DNA of 64,000 nt from Armillaria gallica (Eukaryota; Basidiomycota; Agaricomycetes; Agaricales; Physalacriaceae). Below the pieces are notes generated by a model that saw only the letters and a list, made by a program, of their open reading frames with translations, had not been told where the DNA came from and ran no database searches. The stretch lies in contig JBANDB010000001.1 in NCBI GenBank assembly GCA_037576215.1, positions 5,890,001 through 5,954,000 of the forward strand, in the 5' to 3' direction. Shown piece by piece: positions 43,514 to 55,468 of this stretch; the first letter of the stretch is position 1, and the number at the start of each line of letters is the position of its first letter. The translations under genes and the position numbers were made by a program.

Positions 43514-45858
43514 TCATATCAACTCCTCAATATCCAAATAAACACCTGAGCGGCTCATCACAACCTGGTCACGAGGTTCAGGGACATATGACTCTGAGGT
43601 TAGGTGGGCCAATTGGCGAGGCAGAACGGGTGCATGGCCAAAATATAAGAAGAAAGTATCACAGTAGTGAGCTGCGATAGAATTTTCCATGCTTAAAAAC
43701 TCGTCCTCGGTCCAACCACTGGACTTCACCAGATCCAGGAATGCCAGATGGTTCCCACTCCATGTCTTCATTAGCTTCTTCATTGTGAATATGTAAGGGG
43801 CACATTGCAGCCATAAGTGATGGGCAACGCCGTGATTCGCAGAGCCGACATCAATTTGTCCTGGTAGTTGTTGTCCATTAGGAAAGCAACGGAAGACATC
43901 CAGTGCTTGTACGGCGGCACTTGCGTTCACTGTGGCTCGTTGATGCAGGGCTCTGAACTCGCAGCGGAAATTCACCTTGGCCAATTCCCAGAGTATCTCC
44001 ATACGCTCCTCGATCGTAAGGGTTTCGTATGCCTTTTCCCACCAAAACACTGTTGACGCATCGTTATCCGCATGGAGAGGAAATTCTATGTAACCCTCCA
44101 TGATCTTAGTAACCTCCTGCCACCGTCTCTTTGCTAGCCCACTGCCCTCTCCTGCCGCTTTCAGAAATCCGAGCGCCAACACAGTCCGCCACTCTTGATG
44201 ATACATATTTGGAGGGACCTGCTCCGTGACTGTGAGGCATGCAAACAAAGGTGTTCGCAGACGCAGCCAAGAGATAAGAAATGAATTGACTTTTTCCTCC
44301 TTATCCAAAAGTGCAATGATATCTGGCCGGGGGAAGGCATACTGTGATTCCCTCGGTATTGCCGTCGGCTGTGGACGACCAGAAGAATGACAGCGTGAAG
44401 GGTTGGCATTCACGGCAAGTAGTCCACGATGCCATGGCTCGACCAATGGTGGAAGAAGAGGATGTTGAGGGTCCATTAGCTTATGACTGTTCGCAGACTG
44501 TGGACGTGTATTCTTATTATCTGTAAAACATGTTAATGTCCACTTTGATACAAAATAAGAGACAAGAACCCACAGGGAGAATATTGAGATGTTGACGAGG
44601 ATGCCACGGTGAGAGGAACATCTGGACGATTCAGAATGATGGGAGATGCCAATGCAAATGGATCGGTCCATCGACAAGAGTGCAATACGAATTCTTGAAT
44701 CTTCCTGTATTTCCCTGGATCTCTCGACGACCCTACAAAGACAGAGGGCAATCGCAGCGGGCAAGGACCCAGAGGATATGGCGAGGTTGCATAGTCATCG
44801 ACACAGTCCACATGGGTACCTGGGAGGTCCTTCATGTCCACGATGCGTCAGACTGGTATTCCCGCCTTGAAAAATCTCTGAAGAACTGTTGCATCATGGA
44901 CGTACGAGCCCATGAGACCAGTATCTACAGGCATGGCAGGTGCATCGGTCTCGGGAGAGTCCATGAGAGGCTTGAGGACAGTCATGTACTCGACGAAGGC
45001 CCTAAGTTCTAGGGCCACACGCTGAGTTTCTGCAAAAGTCAAACAGACACACAGGTAGGATGTTGGTAGGGCATGTAGACACCCGAGAAGCAGCTCAATG
45101 ACACTCAGGTGTCCACGCATGCTACGAGACACAGATGCGCTGCCATCGACAGATTTCATCAACTCAACGACAACATTGCATGCGGCTTGGAGTTTGAGAA
45201 ATGACGACTGACGCAGAAGACCAACTCCCTCCACGAGACTGTTCGGATCGCACTTGACAAAATCGTACTTTGTCAATCCACGATAAAGCGAATGAAAGGT
45301 ATCTTTGGGATCGGCAGGAGTTACCCAGCGTATGCACGCCAGGTGTGGAAACTGCTCAACGTAGGCCTGTGGCCACTGGAGCGGGTCGTCGTGGCCATAT
45401 CGAAAGTTTTCCCGCATATATACTTCCCTGTTGGATCCCAGGGGAGGCTTGGGGATGAGGCTGGAGTTGGGGGTAATGATGAAGGAGTCGATACCGTCCA
45501 ACACATGTCCGACTTTCCCGTCAAAGGCACGTAATGCTAGCATAGTTTTTAGCACACTGCCTGTGTTTCAACCAAGGTCGATGAACGTACAAAGATTTGG
45601 TGCTTTTTTGTGCAACAACAAGGACGGGTTTCCGCGAATTTGTGAAGGTGTCCAGTCAGTGGGAAGCGGTGTCCAGTCGGTGGGAAGGGAATGCATGACT
45701 ATTCTGTGAATGTTGAGATTCGTCGAGACACAGAAGCCATGAAGATTGAAAATTGGGTCGCCGAGATTCGTCCAACGTTGAAGCGAAACAGATGGCCCTT
45801 TGGACTGCCAATGAAAGACATCACGCAACAGCAACAACACCACTGGTGTTAGTCGCAA
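43514..45858 (-). pseudogene. Agaricomycete multicopy gene of unknown function, two in-frame TGA stops
   Basis: Reading from about 45858: LQRWTNLGDPIFNLHGFC, then MHSLPTDWTPLPTDWTPSQ (a small tandem duplication), FIDLG then TGA (45570-45568), LKTMLALRAFDGKVGHV, LACIRWVTPADPKDTF, LRQSSFLKLQAACNVVVE, HDATVLQRFFKAGIPV then TGA (44850-44848), RIVDMKDLPGTHVDCVDD, and an intron 44573-44521. The second exon runs to 43514 with WTEDEFLSMENSIAAHYC near the end. All pieces keep one frame, so the two TGA codons look like nonsense changes, the second where relatives as I recall them have Trp. I know this only as a recurrent family in mushroom genomes without a domain name. The true start, upstream of 45858, is unresolved. 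Directly upstream is a 160 bp repeat shared with 63.4 kb. Confidence 0.6.
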
Positions 45859-46015
45859 CTCAATCTATCCGCCGACGAAGGATGTCAAACGGGTGCAGCG
45901 ACACATTCGTGTCAACTGTAAATCCACCGCATGAATAGAACAAAGCACATATAAAATCTCATCGACGAAAGATGTCAAATGAGATGGGCGACACATTTGT
46001 GTCAACCCAAAGAAG
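45858..46015 (+). repeat. 160 bp dispersed repeat, copy 1
   Basis: Matches 63392-63547 along its length: CAATCTATCCGCCGACGAAGG, GTCAAACGGG, ACACATTCGTGT, then TCATCGACGAAAGATGTCAA, ATGAGATGGGCGACACATTT and GTGTCAACCC. Internally it has two half-units, each made of GACGAA(A/G)GATGTCAAA followed by GACACAT(T/C)(T/C)GTGTC, the latter an inverted repeat. It lies upstream of a minus-strand gene, as does the other copy. Confidence 0.65.
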
Positions 46016-46795
46016 ATAAGATAACTAGGTAGGAGTTCTCACTGTTGTATGTAGAATGGTGTGCCCGGTACTTGGTGGAAAGAGTGGAGCGAGCGAGCGT
46101 GGGAGAGTGGTGAGCGTGAGAGTGATTGACGCGTCTTTCGGGGCCTTAGCTGCTTTTGGACACATGTGATGTGACAGACCAACGTGATGTTACAGTCACT
46201 TTCTGGTTTATGCCCTGCCCTGCCCGTCACTTTGCAGACTCAGATTCTGCAAACACTCACCACGCGCCGTCTGACCCTGCGATCTACCACTATGCGCCAT
46301 TCCTCAAAATTACGCGCTCCCCACACGTAACACCACGCACAAGCTCTCCAATGTTTCAGCCTCCTGTTCAACCCTCTATATCTTGGCTTTGACCTGCATG
46401 GGTCGGGCTATCTGCTTGACGTTTCGTCGGCAGATTATATCTGATTCTCTCTGCATTCCAAGTCCATGGTGTGTTATCTCAAATGCGTTTCACCTAACGT
46501 TTGCCAGCAAATATCATTCTCATGGACACGGGCCGACACAGTGGTGAAAAGCTAGATGAGGATAACATAAGGCGCAGAGGGCGGAACATAAGAGTGCGTT
46601 GTTGCTTCTGCTGGTGGTATCGTTGGCTGACTAGTGGTTAACAGAAGTGACGCGGTACAATAATCGGCTCAAGGAGAAGTTCAAGGCAAAATGGATGGCA
46701 GCTGAAAGTACATGTTTCTAGGTTTCTTCAAGTTACAATGTGCTAATGGCTTTCAGTCAACGGTGGTGCTTCCCTACCTATATTGAAACGACCCA
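46016..46795. other. Intergenic with a diverged motif copy
   Basis: TTGACGTTTCGTCGG at 46416-46430 is a shortened, inverted relative of the GACGAAAGATGTCAA motif. It is preceded by TTTGACCTGCATGGGTCGG, which resembles the repeat unit at 55.5 kb. No gene is recognised; missing N-terminal exons of the next gene may lie here. Confidence 0.4.
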
Positions 46796-48145
46796 ATGTC
46801 CAAATGCCGGACAAATACCTGCCACCAAACAAACGAGGCTGTCTGCAAATCCTGGGGTGAGCCCCTGATTAGTCTTTCAAAACTACCTCTAAATGAATGG
46901 GCAATAGGCTTGACTAGCGACGACGTGGCAAGATTAACACTCAAGTTCTGGCGGATCCATCTGGATCCTATCTGGACATGTAGTGGGCCTGCGTTCACGA
47001 TCATGGCAATCCAATATAATCTCGTTGTTGGCACACTACGAATGTTTTCGAAGGGAAGAAGTGACTTGCACGCGATCATTGATGACTTGATGGTGTACAA
47101 GGCTCTGTGCGTCAGGTTTAACTTGGTATCATCCTCTGGATACACATACATTCTTATCCCAGAGGGCTCTTCCTTCTTTCTGAAGTTGGGCATGGCCTTG
47201 ACATCGCGAATCTGCACACTACTGCTACACTACTCCCTGGCGGCAGGTTTGAACTTCATACGACATCTTCACTTGCAGCAAAGTGCATGATTTACAAAGC
47301 TTTTGTTATCCAAGCTCTTTGACATTCTTTTAGATACATGCCGCCGACAGTACCCATCCTCAGAAAACCCGCTTTTGGTATCGTCTGGGCAAAGCTAATC
47401 ATCAACGGCGAGATAACAGGGATTCGACCCTTCCTCGTCAAGGTAAATGATGGCAAGGATATGTATAAAGGCATCTCGGCTCAGTGAGTGACGTAGATCT
47501 GATTGCACACCACCAAAATCACTGATACCCTGCCCAGAGTCTTACCGTGTCGTAACGGATCAGACCCACTCAATCACGCCATTACAACATTCCATCGCGT
47601 CCGTCTGCCCCCCTCAGCACTTCTTGGCGAACTCGATAACTCAGTAGATGTCCGGCTCTCTCTGTGGCACGTCGGAGTCGGGGCAATAAGTCTATCAGCG
47701 ATAGCCATAACATGCTTGAAAGTATCCAGTAGCACAGTGCACAGTGTACCGATACTCCCTGCGCCGCCATGTCGGTGCACCATGGACAGTTCCTATCATA
47801 TCTTTCCAGACACAACAAATACCCATCTTCACGGCTGTGGCGCAGGCATATGTCCTTGAAGCCCTGTTGAAGCCATGCATACAGGATTTCATGGATGACT
47901 CTGTGGGATTTCAGACTTGCCATGCGGTTGTGACGATTTTCAAGGCAGTGGTCATTGAGCCTGTTTTGAGGATGCACTACGATTTATCGGCACGTTGTGG
48001 CGCGCAAGGTTTATTTGGCTATAACCAAGTTATCTCTTTCTTCGTACGTGTCATTCTTTGGCTTTGCCGCGTATCGTTTACAGTGATCTAACAGAGTAAC
48101 ATGCGCAGTATTTCTATTACTGAAGGTGATATTCTTGTATTATGA
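46796..48145 (+). pseudogene. Acyl-CoA dehydrogenase/oxidase-like gene, frameshifted
   Basis: Exons 46796-47115, 47163-47282, 47334-47483, 47538-48028 and 48095-48145. Landmarks of the fungal acyl-CoA dehydrogenase NM-domain-like family: GLTSDDVARLTLKFW, DPIW, SEVGHGLDIANLHTTATLLP (flavin-proximal segment), AKYMPPTVPIL, RPFLVKVNDGKDMY, LNHAITTFHRVRLPPSALLG, GVGAISLSA, IISFQTQQIPIFTAVAQAYV and RCGAQGLFGYNQ. Such flavoproteins oxidise acyl-CoA esters, probably in peroxisomes. The fourth exon has one base too many. The frame changes near 47735, between CLKVSSSTVH and YRYSLRRHVGAPW, which would truncate the product. The end after EGDILVL lacks about 20 residues usual for the family, and the N-terminus before GLTSDDV is not convincing. 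It is therefore probably a recent pseudogene. Confidence 0.65.
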
Positions 48146-49344
48146 AGAGAAGGCACATGGTGATGCGCCGGGGAAGGTAAGCACTGTTTGACAAATCTTC
48201 GCCTGTAGATGGCTACCAATCATGAAAGCCTATGAAAGCGGAGCAAAGCATTTCAGCACAAGTAATAGGAACATACTTCGATTCATGTACCTTCCACACC
48301 GGTTAGCCCGTCGTCCATACGGTCGATGAATCCTCTCGTTGAGAGTAGAGCCTAGACTCGTGAGTCGAAGTTGTCTCCATCCCATGACACTCGCATGCTG
48401 ACATCCAAAATCATCAGAAACAATGAGAATACGTCTTGTACTGGCAAACAATGGCAGCGTAGCTCGGGACCACCTCTTGCTGGAACGCACCTTCCTATCT
48501 ACAAGTTCAAGCTTTGAAACAAGTAGACATGTCATGCAATGGAGATGCTCGTACTTATATGATTCCAAATCATAGATAAACCCAAGCGCAATGATCTGCC
48601 ATCAATGTCTCTTTCATCGTTCTAAACCGTGGCTGTTCGTCGTTATCATGCCAGAGCTGACGAGGTCATTGCGGGCCTCACCAGTCTGGCAGTCGGGCAG
48701 GGTCTTCTTCACATGATCCCGTCGCTTTGATGGTTGTTGAAGATGTCTTCAACAGCCATATCGTGCAGCAGAACGTGCCACCACCGTTCAGCTTCAACAC
48801 GGCCCATGATCGCAACACCAGACGCTGATATTGTTTAAAGCTGCCTTCACCTATGAGCTTGAGGAGGCTCAGATTCACCATACGTTATATCCGTCAAAAT
48901 AATACTTCGCTTGGTAAATCAAGTATACGTCGGCTCAACTATAGTACAACAAGATGTGACTAAGCTAGATAAAATATGGATACAATCGAAATATGGCCAG
49001 CCCCGCGATGTCAAGAAACGAGTGGATGTCCTGTGATGTACATACAGTATGCGGATAGTAACTTAGGGAAATAATCAACAGTGAAGGGACGAAAGTAAGA
49101 GTCGTCACGATATCAAGAATGAGGAAGATGAGTAGCTAATAGCCCAGTGAGCAAACCCGGCACTTATCTGTCACTCAAGACACTTACCATGATGTACTGA
49201 AGATTGAAACCCCAACACTCCTACTGCCTCCCGGCCTTGCGGCTACGGCCACCCAAAATGACTACCATCCTGCGAACTCATGCGAGCTTTACCAGAAACA
49301 CCCCCAGCATCCCTAGGCACGAACACGAATTTTCCTTGCAGTTG
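48146..49344. other. No recognisable gene
   Basis: Short unconnected frames only, including minus-strand 48230-48568 without motif. Nothing repeated elsewhere in the window was found. Confidence 0.4.
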
Positions 49345-49765
49345 GACGGAATACTGCTAGTGTCGGCGACGTTGGGAGAGAATCCGGAGAGTCCGGTGCG
49401 CGCGTCCGTATCAATGGCTTCGGGATTCTCATCAGCACGTGAGCGAGGGGTCATGGCCGGGTTTCTGAGTGTATCATTTGGAACTGTCGACATAGAGTGA
49501 TTATATTTCACAGACATACCTAGATGTCACGTCCGAGCTTTTCAGAAGACGCCGTGGGAGAGCGGGGTGATGTGCACACGTCAATAACAATGATGTTGGG
49601 GCTCTCATCCTTGCATAGGCGAGGGTCGATGAGCGAGATGCTGGGCGTCTCGTTTGGAACTGTCAACGGATATTGATGACGTTTCTCAGATGTACCTACG
49701 CGTCGTATCAGGCGTGGTGTTGGAGCTTTCAGTTGACACCGTGGGAGGGCAGGGCAATGGACATT
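49345..49765 (-). repeat. Tandem repeat, period about 180 bp, with exon-intron-like boundaries
   Basis: TTTGGAACTGTC occurs at 49477 and 49653 and AGACGCCGTGGGAG or GACACCGTGGGAG at 49547 and 49734. On the minus strand each unit reads an open segment starting after ...GTCGACAG or ...GTTGACAG with VPNDTL or VPNETPS, contains DE(N/S)P and ID(T/V), and ends in CTAG followed by GTATGT or GCGTAG followed by GTACAT. That is, each unit looks like one exon plus a very short (about 36 nt) intron. About 2.3 units are present. The encoded product is unknown. Confidence 0.5.
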
Positions 49766-52700
49766 GAGAGCTGGGCGAGCCACCCCCATATACAGGGACA
49801 GATACTTGACCCATAGGAAGCAACAGATGAAGGAGTAATCAACGAAGAGTGAAAAAATGACGAAATAGAGAGATAAAAAGAAATGAAAGTGGTGGTAAGA
49901 AGAAGCTGTGTGTAGTGGGGTTAAATATGGAAGGTTGATGACACTGACATGCACATACAAACGAAACTCAGTGAAGGAACTTGGTCTCAACCTTGGAATA
50001 ATTACAGTGACATGCATACACAAACGAAAATTAGCTGAATAGATTGCTGCAGCCATAACCTTAGGGCATTTCTGTGATCAACATATAGTCTAAAAGTTCT
50101 GCACATATTTGACAAACATTTAAGTACATCTAACGAAGACTGTAGCACTTTCCTTGTTCACAGAGGCACTTTGATCCTATGGAACACATGCCTATCAGGG
50201 GATCGCGCGCTTGATTAGTCAGTCTGGAAAGGGACTCTCCGGATATCTGGACAGAGTGCATGTCCCGATCCAGACACATGATGTCAGGGACATCCCGAAT
50301 ATCTGGATGGTCGTGATTATCTCAGCCTAATCGGGCTGAGATAAGGCTGAACTTGTAGGGTTAAAATCATGTCAGCCTTTTCCACTGGACTTTGAGCCAA
50401 ATAAGTCACCGCAGCTATCTTGTTGATACCTGCTATAATTAGAAAATAATCGACCTGTCTTTGATCAGCTTCTTACTCCACCACTATCTCGACAATATAT
50501 CTTATTTGTCATCTGTATCCTGCGTCGGTCTATTCGAACTTAGTCAATATTTCTGCTGCAATGGATCATTGGCTGCAACTTAAGTGCCACGTCACCACAT
50601 CGACTTCAAGCTCCTAGGCCCCCGCTGAGTTCACTTTTGACTTAAACCTCGACCACTATCTCGCGAGATGCAGCTTGCATCACTTCAACTGCTCTCGTCT
50701 TGTGCCTGTGTGCAAACTGCAAGCGCCGCTAGTCCAGCAACTCCGAGCCATCGAAAGGCTTCGAAGCCGTCAGAATTGATGGACAGAGTAGACTGGGTGG
50801 TGGGATCTCGTATCATGGATGCGGAGAGTTGCATGAACGTTCTATTGAGGTTACGATGTAGTGTGCAGGGTGAGTGCACTTGTATTCTTCTTTGAATTTG
50901 CTAGCATCACGATGTTACTGTATGTAGGGTCGACGTCAAGGGCTTGTCTCCTGGATAACGAATACTGTGAGCTAGTCATCATGAATCATAACAGCAGTCT
51001 ACTTACGGCATGGCCATGTCATAACGGGTGACTTATTCCTGCAGATCGTATGGAGGTCACGGTTCCCATTAAGCTGCAACACGCTGTTCGATGAAGCACT
51101 TTGAGTCCAGAACTATACATCTTCCTCCGGGTTTCCTGTAACATTTTAAGGGTAATTATGTTTTACACTCAAGACAAGAGAGCACTTAGCCGCAGGCTTT
51201 CTCCAGAAATGCTGAGCCAACAAGCCAGAGACTCGCAGATAGACTGAGAGAAGATGTCGCAGAATCAGTATTCAACAATTTGGTGTCATACATGTACTCG
51301 GATTCAGGGAGGAAAAGGAAGACTAATTAAATACACAGTCAAATATAGTTTTGAAATGAACATTCATTTACCTCGTTTGAGCTGTAAAAGGTATGGGAGT
51401 GGGCGAAACGACGATAATTTGAGGTGGAGATGCGGGGACCGGTCCAGGGATGAAAGATTTGTTCTTCAAAGTTTCTTGTTACCTGTGAGCTTTGGTGAGA
51501 ATATTTCTTGGCTTTTCACATAAAAAAATACTTCCAGATATACCACAGAAGGAGCGTGGACCATCTGGCAAAGGGTGAGTGAGATAATCCAACTCGACAC
51601 TCTCAAGTTCAATATCATGCCGTTTTGGGAATGATGCTATGATGGCATTTTTGCAATCCATCTCTCGATATTCTTCCTATCGTGGCATTTTGAAGACTCA
51701 ATTCATAGATGGAACTTATTCGTTATCGTGGATATTTCGATTTCGAAGCCTGAAATGGCGAGGACAACTATTGGTTAAACGATTCAAGTTAAATATCTTC
51801 ATCAGTGCATTCATTTGTAAGTACGTGCTTTGATACCATTCTTACATTGCTCAAATCAAGTACAACTGTGAATGCGATAGTGAGTTATCATTATCTATAA
51901 TTAGTTGAAGATGGATCTTACAGTTTGACGGGGATGAGGATATATCCCTTCCAAAGAATGGGAATTTCCGCTAGGAGATCTCACAAGCGGATGCCAACTG
52001 TCACCTAATTTGGCAGTTACGTAGAAGCCTTGATGCACCACCAAGTCTGGTCTCTATGCTTTTGAATTCCAGAAGATGTTGAGGAATATGGAGTTGAGAT
52101 TCTTGAACAAGGAGAATGAGTATCATCCTTGTCGGCCGTAGATTCTTAGATGGTGAAATATAAATAACTGAAACAGACAATTAAGTACTCGAATAAAGAC
52201 CTGTACGTGTCATAGTCATCAAAGTAAATGAGATAGAAAACAAGAGCTCGAGAGATGATGGTACGGACCTCGGTCCGAAGTTTGGAGACTCGCTTGCAGG
52301 AAGAATTTACTGTTAAATGGTATTGAGTTTGAAACAACATGAACATGACAGACACATTACGATAGAATACAGGACATGCGGGTAGTAGCGAACAAGTGAA
52401 AATTCCTCCCTCAAAGCTTTTAAGATCAATCTCGAGCTGTTTTTGGAACTTGACCAGACATCGACTTGTTTTCTCTGTTTGTGCTCCATTTATTTCTTAC
52501 TAAGGCTTTGATTTCATTATATTACATGAGTGGGAGGACACCTTAGTCACCCTGCAATCTAATGCTCCCAAAGGCTTGCGAGGACATAGGGAAGAGGTAA
52601 TATCCTCTCCAAATCTCAGGTGGTAAAGTGTGCGAGCGAGTGTCGCACGTTCTGATGGTTGCATGCATGAGCATTTCCCTTCCAGGACACACATTCTCAT

Positions 52701-53287
52701 AGATTTTGGGAGACAAACAGAGATCTATTTGACAGATATGCAGTTGTAAAAATCTACGATACTCACCTGATTCATCTCAGAAAACAAGGTAGAAAACACA
52801 AGAGTTCGAACTTCAAGGTGGAAAAGTGGGGATCGGCCCTCCTGCCATGTAATCTTTCATTCGCAAAGGATTCTCGGGGCTCTAAGTTTGCCGTGTTCTG
52901 CAATAAATACGTAGAATACAAAGCTGTTGCTTACTTTAGTGAAAATGAATAGACGAATGCTGAGTGAGCGAAACAAGTGTATCTTGAAGCTTTAAAATCA
53001 ATTTCGTCCGGTATCTTGAGTTCGATATTTGGATCCCAAGATATTTCCTGTACAAAATATCAATATTCCTCATGATATTCAACTTTGAATGGCACTGAGA
53101 CGGCTAAAAAGGTGAGAATATTTATTCTATGAGGTACAGGACTTGCTCTGGAAATGATCGACGTCCTGTCACCGCAGTCATCTCCTCTCATAATTCTGAT
53201 GGAATCTCTTGGCTGGAATTTTGCTGATGGGCGCCGTATATTCAGGCACTTTGAAACTACATCGCTTGATATGCTGAACCTCAGACC
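49766..53287. other. Long gene-poor, AT-rich stretch
   Basis: No family motif was found in any frame. Frames near 50668-50895, 51254-51523 and 52146-52355 are short and isolated. The stretch includes a clear hairpin at 50316-50340 and, around 50228-50305, two related segments (GGACTCTCCGGATATCTGGA and GGACATCCCGAATATCTGGA). It might contain a non-coding or fast-evolving transcript I cannot see. Confidence 0.4.
50316..50340. repeat. Short perfect hairpin
   Basis: ATCTCAGCC and GGCTGAGAT are reverse complements separated by a 7 nt loop (TAATCGG shifted by one), in a GC-richer island of an AT-rich region. No T-run follows, so a terminator role is not supported. Confidence 0.5.
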
Positions 53288-53296
53288 TATATAAAG
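53288..53296 (+). promoter_or_regulatory. TATA box
   Basis: TATATAAAG lies immediately before a stretch with several well-formed introns (for example 53616-53667 and 53813-53860). It is therefore a plausible promoter for the unknown transcript at 53.3-54.9 kb. Confidence 0.4.
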
Positions 53297-53395
53297 GGTG
53301 GATGAGTTGTTGCAGTTCCTTTGATGTCTTGTTCTCTCTTACCTTGACCCCATCTTTGTCTATTAATTTTCCAGCCTCCTCACAGTGCAGGTGTC

Positions 53396-53930
53396 ATGCT
53401 GGTGCAATGCATCTTACTCGTCCCAAAGCCTGGTATCTTGCGAGATGGGGATGTCCGAATGTTTGGCTCGCCTGGGCCGGTGGCCAACCATCATTTTCTT
53501 CTCCCATCACAATGTGGCTCGTCTCTCTCCCTTCCTTTTCTTCCTCAGCCGTCAATCAATACCCCCTATGATGACTCGAACATAATCCAAAGAAACTGGG
53601 GAATGTTTAAGCATTGTGAGTACAATTTAATGTTGATTCTAAGGTGATACTTACCCTTCATTTTAGTCGACGATTTTGACCACCCCCAAGACTCAAATTT
53701 TCAAAAAAATTTGCCCCGCGGCGAGCGAACCAACGCTGACAAAGAGACTTTCAACGATGGCATAGCACAAGAGGTGCGAGGGCATCGGAGATGCCTTGCC
53801 GCAGTTTCAAAGTAAGTTGATTCACGCACCGAGATAGATGTTATTGAACACTTCTCTTCAGCACGGCTTCCATCTTGTCCGCACTCCGCATCGTGCGACT
53901 CTCAAGATGACTTCTTCCTCAAAGCCACGA
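53396..53930 (+). CDS. Possible spliced hypothetical gene
   Basis: A frame from 53396 continues through an intron with consensus ends (GTGAGT...TTTTAG, about 53616-53667) into DDFDHPQDSNF and later TNADKETFNDGIAQEV, then a second intron (GTAAGT...CTTCAG, about 53813-53860). The exons are open in phase but no domain is recognised. The downstream sequence holds a tandem series of similar exon-like units. The start codon is uncertain; an ATG at 53302 just after the TATA box opens another frame. Confidence 0.3.
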
Positions 53931-53989
53931 CTCCTCCGGTTCCAACTTGATTTTCCAAAGACCACGTATCGGCATCTGACGAGCCTTCT

Positions 53990-54900
53990 TGGATGCACAA
54001 GGATGCTCTTTGTACGCAACGGTGATGGATGGAGAGGTGTACATGCGGAGATAGACAACGGTTGGGGAGTACAGGGTCTGGTAAGTGTTCTGACTCCCCA
54101 CGCGCGCATTCAGGGGTGCTCACGCATCCATAGATCAATGTTGATTCTCTCCTCCAATCGACACAATATCCTTTCCTCCCTTGTACCCTTGTACCCTCGC
54201 CCCCTCGTTAATGTGTCAATGCCGCTGAGCACGGTCTCTGCACAGGAAGAGCCCATGTTTTGCCTTGAGATGACATATCATCATCCCGCGAGCAAGCATG
54301 GGAGGACGGGAGGATGATGGAGCAAGACAGGAATTTCGAGTAGGCGGCAGCGAGATCAGAGATGGAGTTGGTAAGTTCACTCCCTCTCACGTGCACCATT
54401 CAGGGGGACCTACCTTTTCATAGCCCCGATCTCGATCCCGCACCGATCACTGAGGCGTCTCTCTTCAGAGACGAATCATTGAAAAGCACGTAAAACGCGC
54501 CAGCTGCCTTATCGTCGTGCCCGCGGCATCGACAAGGATTTCCGCAGTGTTGCAGAGCCTTTTTGCCCTGAGACGACAAATCGGCGTCCGGTGAGCAAAC
54601 CTGTCATGGTGGGAAGGTGGATGGGCGATGACACAATGACATTTGGTTGAAGACAGTGGGAGATGCACTGGGGGATAGGTAAGTGCTTCCCGTTCATCTG
54701 CATTTACCTGTCTGACCGGTCTTCAGCTAGATTTGAATCTTGCATGCCCGCGGGGGACTCCTTACCTTAAGCGAATGTATTTACGTCCACAAGGACGCTT
54801 TGGGTGCCTTCAAGAACCTATTTTTATGCCGAGACAATGTATTGTCGTCCCAGGAGCAAGGCTGGATGCCTAGTAGAGGTAGGAAGACCAAATAAAAAGG
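53990..54900 (+). repeat. Degenerate tandem array of exon-like units, period about 250-310 bp
   Basis: Recurring elements: GAGCC(C/T)(A/T)T(G/T)TTTTGCC(C/T)TGAGA near 54247 and 54556, and a weaker GAACCTATTTTTATGCCGAGA at 54809. Each is followed by a C-rich step and GAGCAA(G/A)(C/G), then a G-rich segment and a good donor (GTAAGTTC near 54374, GTAAGTGC near 54688). A related but weaker unit precedes them near 54000, ending in GTAAGTGT at 54080. This suggests repeated exon duplication in an unknown gene that has since decayed. Confidence 0.45.
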
Positions 54901-55468
54901 GTGTTGAATGCAATGAGGATGGTAGGTCCCTCGCATTTGACCTACTTCCCCGAGTACTCATCGCATTTCAACCTGATCTTAGAGTTCCTTGCCCACATTC
55001 TTCTACTGTTGTCTTACTACATCTACAGCTTCCTTGCAATTGGGCCTGTACTCAATGCTTGACTTTCAAGGTGCTCACTGGACGATTTCACCATTAGAAG
55101 TGGCTTGCCGACGCAGTGGGGTTTTGCAGAGGCTTTCGCGTGAGTCCCTTTAGTGGTACTTGTCAGTCGCACCAAAGGACTCATTGCACCATATCTCAGT
55201 AACTTGTCGATGGACTGGATATATGCTTGGAACATCAGTGGTGGTAGACTTTTAATGACGGCGCCCTGTCATATATATCTATAATTTGAACTTATAAGAA
55301 TCTGCTTTTTCGCAATAACTGGATTTGTCTCAAGGACCAAAAATATGATTATATGCTACGAAATACCACCCATACCTGAGTACAATATCTGAGCGGGCCC
55401 TACTGGGATTATATTGGTATGGCAAGGACCTCGGCCCGGGCGCTTGGCCTCGGTGGCTGTGGCTGACT
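54901..55468. other. No recognisable gene
   Basis: No coding motif or RNA gene was found. It leads into the repeat block at 55.47 kb. Confidence 0.35.
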
